The translations under genes were made by a program, and so were the position numbers. A DNA stretch of 64,000 nucleotides from Bacillota bacterium (lineage in GTDB: Bacteria > Bacillota > Clostridia > Lachnospirales > Lachnospiraceae). The notes below the pieces were generated by a model. That model was not told the origin of the DNA. It ran no database searches and was given only the letters and a program-made list of their open reading frames with translations. How positions within the stretch are numbered: the stretch's first letter is position 1; each line of letters begins with the position of its first letter. Below are positions 18,374-26,215 of this stretch, piece after piece. Location: positions 186,001 to 250,000 of the forward strand of contig JAEYGZ010000013.1 of assembly GCA_023409535.1 (NCBI GenBank), written 5' to 3'.

Positions 18374-19236
18374 TATTTTCTCACCTCGCTAAAGTAATAA
18401 AGATATAAGTCTTCCAGTGTGGCAGGCGTTATGATTGCCTCGGGGCAGGGTTTTTCCTCACATATCAGCCGAAGGAACACATCCCTGTTATCCTGCCTGA
18501 GATTGATCACCGGATATTTTTCACAAAGAAGATCTGCTGCCTCCTGTGATACAGTACATTCCCATACTTTGCCCTCTATCATACGGATGACTGCTTCGGG
18601 GGCACCCTGATGGATAAACTGACCATTCTTCATCATTAGTATCGTATCGGCTATATATTCCACATCAGAAACAATATGGGTGGAGAGCAGCACAATACGG
18701 TCCGCTCCAAGGCGGGAGATGAGATTGCGAAAGCGTATCCGTTCCTTTGGATCAAGACCGGCTGTCGGCTCATCCAAAATCAATATTTTCGGATCGTTCA
18801 GCATGGCTTGTGCTATCCCAAGCCTTTGCTTCATTCCCCCGGAAAAGGTTTTAATTTTCTTCCTTGCTTCATGGTCAAGGGAAACAAGCTCCAGAAGCTC
18901 CAGGGATTTTTCTTTGGCCCTCTGCTTTGTAAGACCCTTGAGAGAAGCGATATAAAGCAGGAAGTCCAGTGCGGAAAATTCAGGATAATAGCCAAAATCC
19001 TGGGGCAGATATCCCAATACGTCACGGTAATCCTCCTGATTTACATCAATTCCATCAAAGGAGATGGAACCGGAAGTCGGCGCCAGAATACCGCACATCA
19101 TGCGCATCAGGGTAGTCTTGCCTGCTCCGTTGGCACCCAGAAGGCCGTATACACCCTGATGAAAGTTCAGGGATATGCGGTCACAGGCTATTTTATTTCC
19201 ATAATGCTTTGTTACTCGGTCAAGAGAAAGTTCCAT
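18373..19236 (-). CDS. ABC transporter ATP-binding protein
   Basis: The 287-residue protein carries Walker A (GANGAGKTT, near residue 36), Q-loop (LPQDFGYYPE), ABC signature (FSGGMKQRLGIAQAM near residue 136), Walker B (ILILDEPTAGLDP) and the H-loop (STHIVSDVE). The C-terminal extension past residue 215 is typical of exporters of the drug/antimicrobial-peptide class. It drives the ABC-2 permease encoded next. Its first 25 bp overlap the end of the upstream membrane-protein gene, indicating tight coupling. Confidence 0.93.
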   Translation of the reverse strand: MELSLDRVTKHYGNKIACDRISLNFHQGVYGLLGANGAGKTTLMRMMCGILAPTSGSISFDGIDVNQEDYRDVLGYLPQDFGYYPEFSALDFLLYIASLKGLTKQRAKEKSLELLELVSLDHEARKKIKTFSGGMKQRLGIAQAMLNDPKILILDEPTAGLDPKERIRFRNLISRLGADRIVLLSTHIVSDVEYIADTILMMKNGQFIHQGAPEAVIRMIEGKVWECTVSQEAADLLCEKYPVINLRQDNRDVFLRLICEEKPCPEAIITPATLEDLYLYYFSEVRK

Positions 19237-19961
19237 GTTTTATCCTCCATATGTTTTAATAAATTGCGCAGCTGAATCCCAAGGAACACACCGCTGATTG
19301 CAAAAAGGATAAGCCAGTAGTTCAGGTATAGGGACGAGTAGAGCAGCCTGATCATATTGCTGCAGATGATGTTGGCCATGCTCACAAGGCAGGACACAAA
19401 GGCGCAGATATAGATGCTTTCCCGGCTTCTTATACGGTTGAGAACCAGCAGGCAGGCTCCGCAGGTGATCAGGTAAGGTACCAAAAGGTATACAGCGGCT
19501 TGCAGCAGAGGATAGGAAGAAGCATGATTTAGGAAAGTCAATATCAATGTCAGAAGAACGAAATTTCCGCCGCCTAAAATCAAAATGCGTGCCATGATAA
19601 TCTGGGACAGGCTGAACCGGCAGCAAAGCTCTAACTCCGACATTCGATAAAATGCAGAGCGGTACAGCTCCGTTGCGGTCAGCAAGGCCATAAAAGGAAG
19701 AAGAGCAGAGATACTCCAGGCCATCCCGGATTCTGTAAACTGGAATCCATAATTCGACGGCAGAAAAGCGACCGCTATACAAAGCAAGACGATCAGGGCA
19801 GAGCAGAACCATACCCGCTTGCGAATATAACAAAATTGACTGAGCAGAAAATCACGATAGGTTGTCTTTGGGTAACGTAACTTTTTTAAAAATGCTTCCT
19901 TTCCTGTTGGTATGGGGGCATCAAAAGCTGTCTGTAAAGCCTTTTTGAACTTCTTATTCAT
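19212..19961 (-). CDS. Polytopic membrane protein of the ECF sigma-ABC operon
   Basis: This 249-residue protein has a basic cytoplasmic N-terminus of about 50 residues (starting MNKKFKKALQTAFDAPIPTG) and six hydrophobic segments after it. ATG 19961 has GAGGAGG 6 bp upstream; a longer open frame to 20084 lies in the sigma gene and is not used. It overlaps the sigma gene by 8 bp and the ATPase gene by 25 bp. I do not recognise the family. Its place directly after an ECF sigma gene makes an anti-sigma role possible; an ABC permease subunit is the alternative. Confidence 0.7.
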   Translation of the reverse strand: MNKKFKKALQTAFDAPIPTGKEAFLKKLRYPKTTYRDFLLSQFCYIRKRVWFCSALIVLLCIAVAFLPSNYGFQFTESGMAWSISALLPFMALLTATELYRSAFYRMSELELCCRFSLSQIIMARILILGGGNFVLLTLILTFLNHASSYPLLQAAVYLLVPYLITCGACLLVLNRIRSRESIYICAFVSCLVSMANIICSNMIRLLYSSLYLNYWLILFAISGVFLGIQLRNLLKHMEDKTWNFLLTE

Positions 19962-20415
19962 AAAAATCCTCCTCTCTGAATGATGTGCGTAAAGCTGCCA
20001 GGGCTGCATTGATCCTGCGGTAAACTGCAAAACGTGAAAGTCCCATAATCGCAGTAATTTCACCAATGGACAGCTCATTTGCATACCTTAACAGGAGCAG
20101 CTCCTGGTCCTGATCCTTCAGCAGGTTCAAGCCCTGCCGTAGGGCAATGCTGAGCTCCAGCTGTTTTATACTATCCTTACCGGGCAATTCTTCGGTTAAT
20201 GCTTCCGGCCTCCTTTTGCGGAAGGCATCCATACACAGATTTCTTGCGATGGTATACAGGTAGGCTAGCTGTTTACCGCGCTCGATGTATGAAGTTTGAG
20301 TGAAGTATTTGAGAAAGGTTTCCTGAGCCAGGTCTTCCGCCAGATGTGAATCGCTCACTTTAAAATAGCAATATCGATAGATTTTATCATATTGTTCGCT
20401 GATATCGGCTGCCAC
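19954..20415 (-). CDS. ECF RNA polymerase sigma factor
   Basis: The protein of 153 residues has sigma region 2 (YDKIYRYCYFKVSDSHLAEDLAQETFLKYF, residues about 9-38, core of the -10 recognition helix) and region 4 (LLRYANELSIGEITAIMGLSRFAVYRRI near residues 112-139). GTG 20415 follows AAAGGAGG by 7 bp; an ATG nearby is out of frame. It begins a four-gene minus-strand operon with a membrane protein and an ABC transporter, and it is divergent from a second sigma gene at 20736. Confidence 0.88.
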   Translation of the reverse strand: MAADISEQYDKIYRYCYFKVSDSHLAEDLAQETFLKYFTQTSYIERGKQLAYLYTIARNLCMDAFRKRRPEALTEELPGKDSIKQLELSIALRQGLNLLKDQDQELLLLRYANELSIGEITAIMGLSRFAVYRRINAALAALRTSFREEDFYE

Positions 20416-20735
20416 CTCATAGCCTCCTTTCAATAGGTATAACGGCTTTACACACTTAAATGTGCGCAGAAGATATAAATTATTTATTTAGTGAATTCCC
20501 ATAAAAGATGCCGTCTGTTTTTGTGCTGTTGATATCTGCATTTGCAAAACGGCAAATTTGACGGAAGCTATATTTCATGGTAACTTTGTGGTGATCGAAG
20601 TTTCAGAACAAAGCCTTGACTAAGCTAATTATACCAAAAGGTGTCAAAGATAAAAATGAACCGATTTCATTCTTATGACAATAAACAGTGAAGGCATGAT
20701 GATAAAATCACTCGGAAGAGTCAGGAGGCGGAACG
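20416..20735. other. Spacer between two divergent ECF sigma genes
   Basis: About 320 bp with no gene. It contains a short inverted repeat ATTTGC/GCAAAT near 20540-20557 and a TTGACG (20558-20563), 17 bp, TAACTT (20581-20586) pair that could be a plus-strand promoter about 150 bp before the next gene. I could not define a convincing promoter for the minus-strand operon. ECF promoters have their own consensus, so absence of sigmaA boxes is not surprising. Confidence 0.35.
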
Positions 20736-21260
20736 ATGACGGCAGAAGAATTAAATGATTTGATTTCAGAGCATGGAAGACATGTATTTAGTTTTTGCTG
20801 TAATCTGACCGGTAATCGCATAGACGCAGAGGATTTATATCAGGACACCTTCCTGAAAGCTGTTGAGTTATGCCACAGACTTGACAGCAGTGGCAATCCC
20901 AAAAGTTATCTTATGGGTATTTCGGCGAAGCTTTGGCAAAATCATAAGAAAAAGTATGCGGTAAGACAAAAAATCCTTCCTACAGAAGAACTGGAGGATA
21001 ACCTGATACAGCTTGCAGAGGACCGGGAGAAGCAGCCTGAGATGGAAGTTATCCGAAAAGAAAGAATTGATCAGGTTCAGACCGGGGTAAAGCGGCTTCC
21101 TGAGAAAATCCGGATAGTAATCTATTTGTATTATACGGCTGAGCTGTCCGTAGAGGAGATAGGAAGAGCGTTACATATCCCGAAGGGAACGGTAAAAAGC
21201 AGGCTTCATAAGGGCAGGATACTGGTAAAAGAATATTTGGAGGTGCAAGGTTATGAATGA
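20736..21260 (+). CDS. ECF RNA polymerase sigma factor
   Basis: This 174-residue protein has region 2 (FSFCCNLTGNRIDAEDLYQDTF, about residues 18-40) and region 4 (YTAELSVEEIGRALHIPKGTVKSRLHKGR, about residues 132-160), the ECF two-domain layout. CAGGAGGCGG gives a strong ribosome site. The last 8 bp overlap the next gene, a probable anti-sigma factor, so the two form a regulatory pair. The pair is separate from the sigma-ABC operon on the other strand. Confidence 0.92.
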   Translation: MTAEELNDLISEHGRHVFSFCCNLTGNRIDAEDLYQDTFLKAVELCHRLDSSGNPKSYLMGISAKLWQNHKKKYAVRQKILPTEELEDNLIQLAEDREKQPEMEVIRKERIDQVQTGVKRLPEKIRIVIYLYYTAELSVEEIGRALHIPKGTVKSRLHKGRILVKEYLEVQGYE

Positions 21261-22632
21261 AATAGATGAAATTCTTAAAACGGCACTCTCTCCGTCGAAA
21301 TACCCTTCAGAACAATTAAACGAAAAAATTAATAATCGTATGAAGGAGAGTGGCAAAATGAAAAGAATAAATAGAAATTTGGCGATTGCAGCGGCAATCA
21401 TTCTTGGTTTGCTGATCGTACCTGCCTCAGCCTATGCGGCTTACCGGTATTTATTACCGAAAGAGGCGGCAGTCATCATGGAGGATGAAAAGCTTGGGAA
21501 GGCATTTGAAGAGAAGGGTGAGAATGTATTAGAGACAGTATCGGACGGCGCTTATAAAGTAACCTATCTGGGCAAGGTGTCGGGTGAGTCGATCAGTGAA
21601 CGGACCGGCTCGGCCTGGGAGCTCCATCCGGAGAGAACCTATATTGCGGTGGCAGTTGAGAAAATTGACCAAACTGCAATGACCTATGAAGATAATTTGT
21701 TTATCTCTCCCCTGATCCAGGGACTGCAGCCATGGAATTACAATATTGCTTCGATGAACGGCAGCTATATGGAGAAATTCATCGACGGTGTTCTATACCG
21801 GATCATCGAATGTGATAATATAGAGATATTTGCCGATAAGAAGCTGTATCTTGCCGTATCCGATACGGTATTCTTCAGTAAGGACGCATTTTCCTATGAT
21901 GAGGAGACCGGCCTGATATCGGAGAATCCTGCTTATGAAGGAACGAATGTATTGTTTCCCATCGAGCTGGATGCTTCCAAGGCGGATCCGGCAAAGGTTA
22001 AGGAATACCTGGAACAGCTGGAGAAAGAGTGGAATCCCGAACCGGCTTCGGAGGGGAGCGCGGAGGAGAAGCAGGAAACGAATTCAAGAATCCAGCAGGA
22101 GACCTTTATTGATGATGAGAACAAACTGACCTTCCGAATTCCGGATTATAATGACTATGCGGAGTGGGGCGGCTCTTCCTGGTGGAGCGGTGAGGAATAT
22201 TCCGAAATGGTACTTCGCTTCCGGTTTATGGTGGAGGGAGATGGAATAGATTCACTTACCTATACCCTGAACCGGGGCGAGCTGGGTTACTTTCCGCGAA
22301 ATAAACGCGAGGAATGGAAAACATACGATACTCCGTATACCATTTCTTATGACGACCAGGAGGGGATTGATTACACCTATCAGCTGAAGTTCAAGGCCGG
22401 GTTTACTGACTACGGATATGATAAGGAATATATTGCCGGGCTTGGCGTTAAGGATATCGAGGAAAGAGATAAGATACAATACAATGTATTAAATGAAGAG
22501 ATTGCAGCAACGGCTCTGAACCTGGATATCAGGATGAAAGACGGGCGAACCGTTACAAAAACCCTGACCTTTCAAAATGTATTGGCGGAGGAAGAAAACA
22601 GCAGTGTCTGGATTGCTATATCGGTAGAGTAG
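21253..22632 (+). CDS. Probable anti-sigma factor, DUF4179-like
   Basis: The 459-residue protein has a short cytoplasmic N-terminus (residues 1-42), one membrane segment near residues 43-63 (LAIAAAIILGLLIVPASAYA) and a long extracellular part rich in beta strands. A Glu-rich linker lies near residues 255-285 (EQLEKEWNPEPASEG onward). The start codon overlaps the end of the sigma gene. A single-pass protein translated with an ECF sigma factor is the usual form of an anti-sigma factor that senses envelope state. The DUF4179 assignment is by resemblance and is moderate. Confidence 0.7.
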   Translation: MNEIDEILKTALSPSKYPSEQLNEKINNRMKESGKMKRINRNLAIAAAIILGLLIVPASAYAAYRYLLPKEAAVIMEDEKLGKAFEEKGENVLETVSDGAYKVTYLGKVSGESISERTGSAWELHPERTYIAVAVEKIDQTAMTYEDNLFISPLIQGLQPWNYNIASMNGSYMEKFIDGVLYRIIECDNIEIFADKKLYLAVSDTVFFSKDAFSYDEETGLISENPAYEGTNVLFPIELDASKADPAKVKEYLEQLEKEWNPEPASEGSAEEKQETNSRIQQETFIDDENKLTFRIPDYNDYAEWGGSSWWSGEEYSEMVLRFRFMVEGDGIDSLTYTLNRGELGYFPRNKREEWKTYDTPYTISYDDQEGIDYTYQLKFKAGFTDYGYDKEYIAGLGVKDIEERDKIQYNVLNEEIAATALNLDIRMKDGRTVTKTLTFQNVLAEEENSSVWIAISVE

Positions 22633-22646
22633 AATATTAGCAACTG

Positions 22647-23738
22647 TCATATTAGCTTACCTGTGGATTCTCTTATAATTAATTCGGGTGTAATTACCTT
22701 ATGCCATTGCTCTCTGCCGGCTTTTCCGCGGAGAATGTCCAGCAGCAGGTTTGCGGCAAGCCGGCCCAGCTCTTCCTTGGGATGATGGACAGAGGAGAGG
22801 GGTACCTGACTGTTCACTGCGATAAAGGAATCATCGTATCCGACGATTGCAATATCCTCGGGGACTTTGATCCCCATCGTGGTCAGCTCCTGATAGACGA
22901 CATGTGCGATCTGATCATTATAGCTGATAATGCCGTCAATTTTGACTCCTTTCCCCAATAGCTCCCGAAGGGCGAAGGCCGGCTTTGTTTTACGATCCTC
23001 GGTATGATAGGTTATAACATGATCCGGATCATAAGGGATACCGGCTTCGGCCAGAGCAAGACTATATCCTTTGTGTCTTTCTATTCCCTGATAATCATCA
23101 ATTTTAAAAATACCAAGGAGATCTTTTCTCCCCGTTTTCAACAGGTGCCTGGTCGCAAGACAGGCACCGTATTTTTCGTCCAGTACCACATAGGGTTTAT
23201 GGGACAGCTGCCGGTAAATTCCCTGAATAAAAACATATGGAATATTATATTGATCCAATTTCTCATAAAGGTATATATTCCGGTTTATGATATCACTCCT
23301 GCTGGGCTCGATGATGAGCCCGTCTATATTTTTTGAAAGAATATCCTCCAGGCATTTTGCTTCGGCACTCTGGCTGTTTCCGGTATTCTTTAAGATGATA
23401 CTGTAGCCATTCCTTGATAACACCTCATCGACGCCGCGGATGACATGAGGAAAGATATAGTCGGAGATATAGGTGGTGATTACGCCGATATTATGGGAGG
23501 CTCCCTCAAAGCGGGTTCGCTCCGTACAAAAGGTACCCTTCCCGTGAACACTGGCCAGGTACCCCTGACCGATCAGCTCTGAGATTGCCTTGCGCACCGT
23601 ATGGCGGCTCACGTTATACCGGACACATAGTTTATTCTCAGAAGTGATTTGATCGCCGGCTTTTATTTTACCGCTGATGATATCCCTTTGTATGTCTTCC
23701 ATGATAAGGGAATATTTTGTATGTGCGTTTTGCTTCAT
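22647..23738 (-). CDS. araR: Arabinose-responsive repressor AraR (GntR N-domain, LacI-type C-domain)
   Basis: This 363-residue protein has a GntR winged helix at residues about 8-75 (SRHTVRKAISELIGQGYL; HGKGTF) and a LacI/GalR-type periplasmic-binding-like sensor from about residue 85 to the end (GVITTYISDYIFPHVIRGV; DGIISYNDQIAHVVY; AIVGYDDSF). That fusion defines AraR of Firmicutes, which releases DNA on binding L-arabinose. ATG 23738 follows GGAGG; upstream in-frame codons to 23813 run over the promoter. The gene is divergent from araA, and an AraR-like box lies between them, so it controls itself and araADB. Confidence 0.92.
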   Translation of the reverse strand: MKQNAHTKYSLIMEDIQRDIISGKIKAGDQITSENKLCVRYNVSRHTVRKAISELIGQGYLASVHGKGTFCTERTRFEGASHNIGVITTYISDYIFPHVIRGVDEVLSRNGYSIILKNTGNSQSAEAKCLEDILSKNIDGLIIEPSRSDIINRNIYLYEKLDQYNIPYVFIQGIYRQLSHKPYVVLDEKYGACLATRHLLKTGRKDLLGIFKIDDYQGIERHKGYSLALAEAGIPYDPDHVITYHTEDRKTKPAFALRELLGKGVKIDGIISYNDQIAHVVYQELTTMGIKVPEDIAIVGYDDSFIAVNSQVPLSSVHHPKEELGRLAANLLLDILRGKAGREQWHKVITPELIIRESTGKLI

Positions 23739-23799
23739 TAGACGATCCTCCAAACCTTCACTATTAAAAAAAGTATAACATGAAAAAAACAAGTTGTAT

Positions 23800-23831
23800 A
23801 CTTGAGCGTACAAGTATTAGCATTTTATATA
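23800..23831. promoter_or_regulatory. AraR operator and araA promoter
   Basis: ACTTGAGCGTACAAGT (23800-23815) matches 12 of 16 positions of the Bacillus AraR box ATTTGTACGTACAAAT and has complementary ends ACTTG/CAAGT. A further CAAGT-N5-ACTTG pair (23790-23804) overlaps it. The box covers a likely -35, TTGAGC (23802-23807), with -10 TATATA at 23826-23831 (18 bp). Binding here would block araA transcription. The box consensus is known; its use here is inferred. Confidence 0.7.
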
Positions 23832-23853
23832 TAGAATAAAATTACATGGAGCC

Positions 23854-23883
23854 AGTGTGAAAGTAAAAGATAATTTTCACACT
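23854..23883 (+). promoter_or_regulatory. Inverted repeat in the araA leader
   Basis: AGTGTGAAA (23854-23862) and TTTCACACT (23875-23883) are exact complements with a 12-base loop, in the untranslated leader about 55 bp before araA. No T-run follows, so it is not a terminator. It could stabilise the mRNA 5' end or be a second protein-binding site. Confidence 0.45.
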
Positions 23884-23937
23884 TATTGGTATGATTCGCA
23901 GGCAAAGTTTGCAGGCTTTGCAGAAAGGATGGTTAGG

Positions 23938-25425
23938 ATGAAAGCATACAAGTTTTGGTTTTGTACGGGATCACAGGATTTATACGGCGAGGAGTGTCTG
24001 GAAGATGTTGCGAAACACTCACAGATCATTGTTGAGGAGCTGAATAAATCAAAGCTTTTGCCCTTTGAGGTGGTATGGAAGCCCACGTTAATTACGAATG
24101 AGTTAATCCGTAAGACCTTTAATGAAGCAAATACGGACGAGGATTGTGCCGGCGTCATTACCTGGATGCATACCTTTTCCCCGGCGAAATCCTGGATCTT
24201 AGGACTGCAGGAATACAGAAAGCCTCTGATGCATTTGCATACCCAGTTTAATATGGAGATTCCCTACGATACCATTGACATGGACTTTATGAATGAGAAT
24301 CAGTCAGCCCATGGCGACAGAGAGTACGGGCATATGGTAACCCGCATGGGAATAGAGCGTAAGGTTATCGTGGGTCATTGGAGCGATGCAAAGGTTCAGG
24401 GAAAGATTGCCTCCTGGATGAGAACGGCCATCGGCATTATGGAAAGCAGCCATGTCCGCGTTCTGAGAGTGGCTGACAATATGAGAAATGTTGCTGTGAC
24501 TGAGGGGGATAAGGTGGAGGCCCAGGTGAAATTCGGCTGGGAGATCGATGCTTATCCTATCGCTGAGATCGCAGAAGCAGTGGATGCGGTTTCCGCAGCG
24601 GATACGAACGCTTTGGTTGAGGAATATTATTCAAAATATGATATTGTCACAGACGGCAGAGATGCGGTAGAATTAAAGAAGCATATAGCGGTTCAGGCCC
24701 AGATAGAAATCGGATTTGAGCGCTTCTTAAAAGAAAAGAATTATAATGCCATTGTAACACACTTTGGGGATCTTGGAGTATTAAAGCAGCTTCCGGGACT
24801 TGCCATTCAGCGTTTGATGGAAAAGGGATACGGTTTTGGCGGGGAAGGTGATTGGAAGACAGCAGCCATGCTGCGTATTATGAAGCTGATGACAGCGGGT
24901 ATGCCTGGCGCGAAGGGTACCTCCTTCATGGAGGATTATACCTATAATCTGGTGCCCGGTAAGGAAGGTATTCTTCAGGCTCATATGCTGGAGGTATGCC
25001 CTACTGTTGCGGACGGTCCCATCAGTATTCGTGTCAATCCTCTGTCCATGGGTAACCGGGAAGATCCGGCAAGGCTGGTATTTACCTCCAAGATAGGACC
25101 CGGAGTAGCAACCTCCCTGGTGGATCTTGGTAACCGTTTCCGCCTGATTATCAATGCGGTGGATTGTAAGAAGGTTGAAAAGCCGATGCCGAACCTGCCG
25201 GTAGCAACTGCCTTCTGGACACCCCAGCCGGATCTGGCAACCGGTGCCGAGGCATGGATTCTGGCCGGCGGTGCGCATCATACCGCCTTCTCCTATGACC
25301 TGACTGTGGAGCAGATGGAGGACTGGGCAGCGGCTATGGGAATTGAAGCAGTTGTGATCGATCATGCAACCACAATTAGAACTCTTAAGAATGAACTCAG
25401 ATGGAATTCCGTTGCGTTCAAATAA
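23938..25425 (+). CDS. araA: L-arabinose isomerase
   Basis: The 495-residue protein matches AraA in length and motifs, starting MKAYKFWFCTGSQDLYG. The Mn2+-binding and catalytic residues of the E. coli enzyme have counterparts at E303 (GGEGDWK), E332 (SFMEDYTYN), H349 (LQAHMLEVCP) and H447 or H448 (AGGAHHTAFS). It converts L-arabinose to L-ribulose. ATG 23938 is 8 bp from AAAGGA; ATG 23929 and codons back to 23857 are in frame but have no spacing to a ribosome site. It is first in the araA-araD-araB operon under AraR. Confidence 0.97.
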   Translation: MKAYKFWFCTGSQDLYGEECLEDVAKHSQIIVEELNKSKLLPFEVVWKPTLITNELIRKTFNEANTDEDCAGVITWMHTFSPAKSWILGLQEYRKPLMHLHTQFNMEIPYDTIDMDFMNENQSAHGDREYGHMVTRMGIERKVIVGHWSDAKVQGKIASWMRTAIGIMESSHVRVLRVADNMRNVAVTEGDKVEAQVKFGWEIDAYPIAEIAEAVDAVSAADTNALVEEYYSKYDIVTDGRDAVELKKHIAVQAQIEIGFERFLKEKNYNAIVTHFGDLGVLKQLPGLAIQRLMEKGYGFGGEGDWKTAAMLRIMKLMTAGMPGAKGTSFMEDYTYNLVPGKEGILQAHMLEVCPTVADGPISIRVNPLSMGNREDPARLVFTSKIGPGVATSLVDLGNRFRLIINAVDCKKVEKPMPNLPVATAFWTPQPDLATGAEAWILAGGAHHTAFSYDLTVEQMEDWAAAMGIEAVVIDHATTIRTLKNELRWNSVAFK

Positions 25426-25467
25426 ATGGAGTAAAAAATGATAGGAAATGAGGGATCAGGAGAAGAG

Positions 25468-26163
25468 ATGCTGGAACAATTAAAGGAAATTGTATATCAG
25501 GCAAATATGGAGCTGCCCAGGCGCGGTTTGATAACTTATACCTGGGGAAATGTCAGCGGCATTGACCGGACGGGAGGATATCTTGTCATCAAGCCCAGCG
25601 GGGTGGATTATGAGAGTATGAAGCCGGAGGATATGGTCGTTGTTGACCTTCAGGGGAACCGGATCGAAGGAAGCTATAAACCATCCTCCGATACCGCCAC
25701 ACATATTGAGCTGTATAAAAGGTATCCTGAGCTGGGCGGTATCGTTCATACCCACTCCACCTGGGCAACCTCCTGGGCTCAGGCAGGCAGAAGCATTCCA
25801 CTGTACGGAACGACCCATGCGGATTATTTCTATGGGCCGATTCCTTGTGCCAGAAGCCTGACAGAGGAGGAAATTCAGGGAGAGTATGAGAAGAATACCG
25901 GCTTGGTGATCATCGAGACCTTAACGAACAATCATATCTCGCCCATGAGTATGCCGGGAATTCTATGCTCGAATCACGGACCGTTTACCTGGGGGAAGGA
26001 CGCCTTCGAAGCCGTGCATAATGCGGTAGTATTGGAGGAAGTGGCAAAAATGGCTTGCTATTCGGAATTAATTAATCCCAATGTGCAGCCTGCACCGAAA
26101 GCGATTGCCGATAAACACTATCTGAGGAAGCATGGGAAGAATGCTTATTACGGACAGAATTGA
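25468..26163 (+). CDS. araD: L-ribulose-5-phosphate 4-epimerase
   Basis: From ATG 25468 the protein has 231 residues, the same as E. coli AraD. It is a class II aldolase-fold zinc enzyme with metal ligands H94 and H96 (VHTHSTWA) and H170 (CSNHGPF). It makes D-xylulose 5-phosphate for the pentose phosphate pathway. A second in-frame ATG at 25438 also has a GGAG upstream and would add ten residues; family comparison favours the shorter form. It lies 42 bp after araA. Confidence 0.95.
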   Translation: MLEQLKEIVYQANMELPRRGLITYTWGNVSGIDRTGGYLVIKPSGVDYESMKPEDMVVVDLQGNRIEGSYKPSSDTATHIELYKRYPELGGIVHTHSTWATSWAQAGRSIPLYGTTHADYFYGPIPCARSLTEEEIQGEYEKNTGLVIIETLTNNHISPMSMPGILCSNHGPFTWGKDAFEAVHNAVVLEEVAKMACYSELINPNVQPAPKAIADKHYLRKHGKNAYYGQN

Positions 26164-26215
26164 GGTTACCGTCGAATAAGAAGGAGTAAATGAATCTATT
26201 ATGGGGGATGAAAAC

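Noticed and set aside
23857..23937. Longer araA start
   Set aside because: It would add 27 residues absent from AraA proteins and would include the leader inverted repeat. ATG 23938 has a well-placed ribosome site.
24781..25365. Long antisense open frame of 194 codons within araA
   Set aside because: It is opposite a conserved enzyme gene, has no ribosome site and its residues have no protein-like pattern. Other long antisense frames in the GH2, DUF5107 and phn genes were dropped for the same reason.
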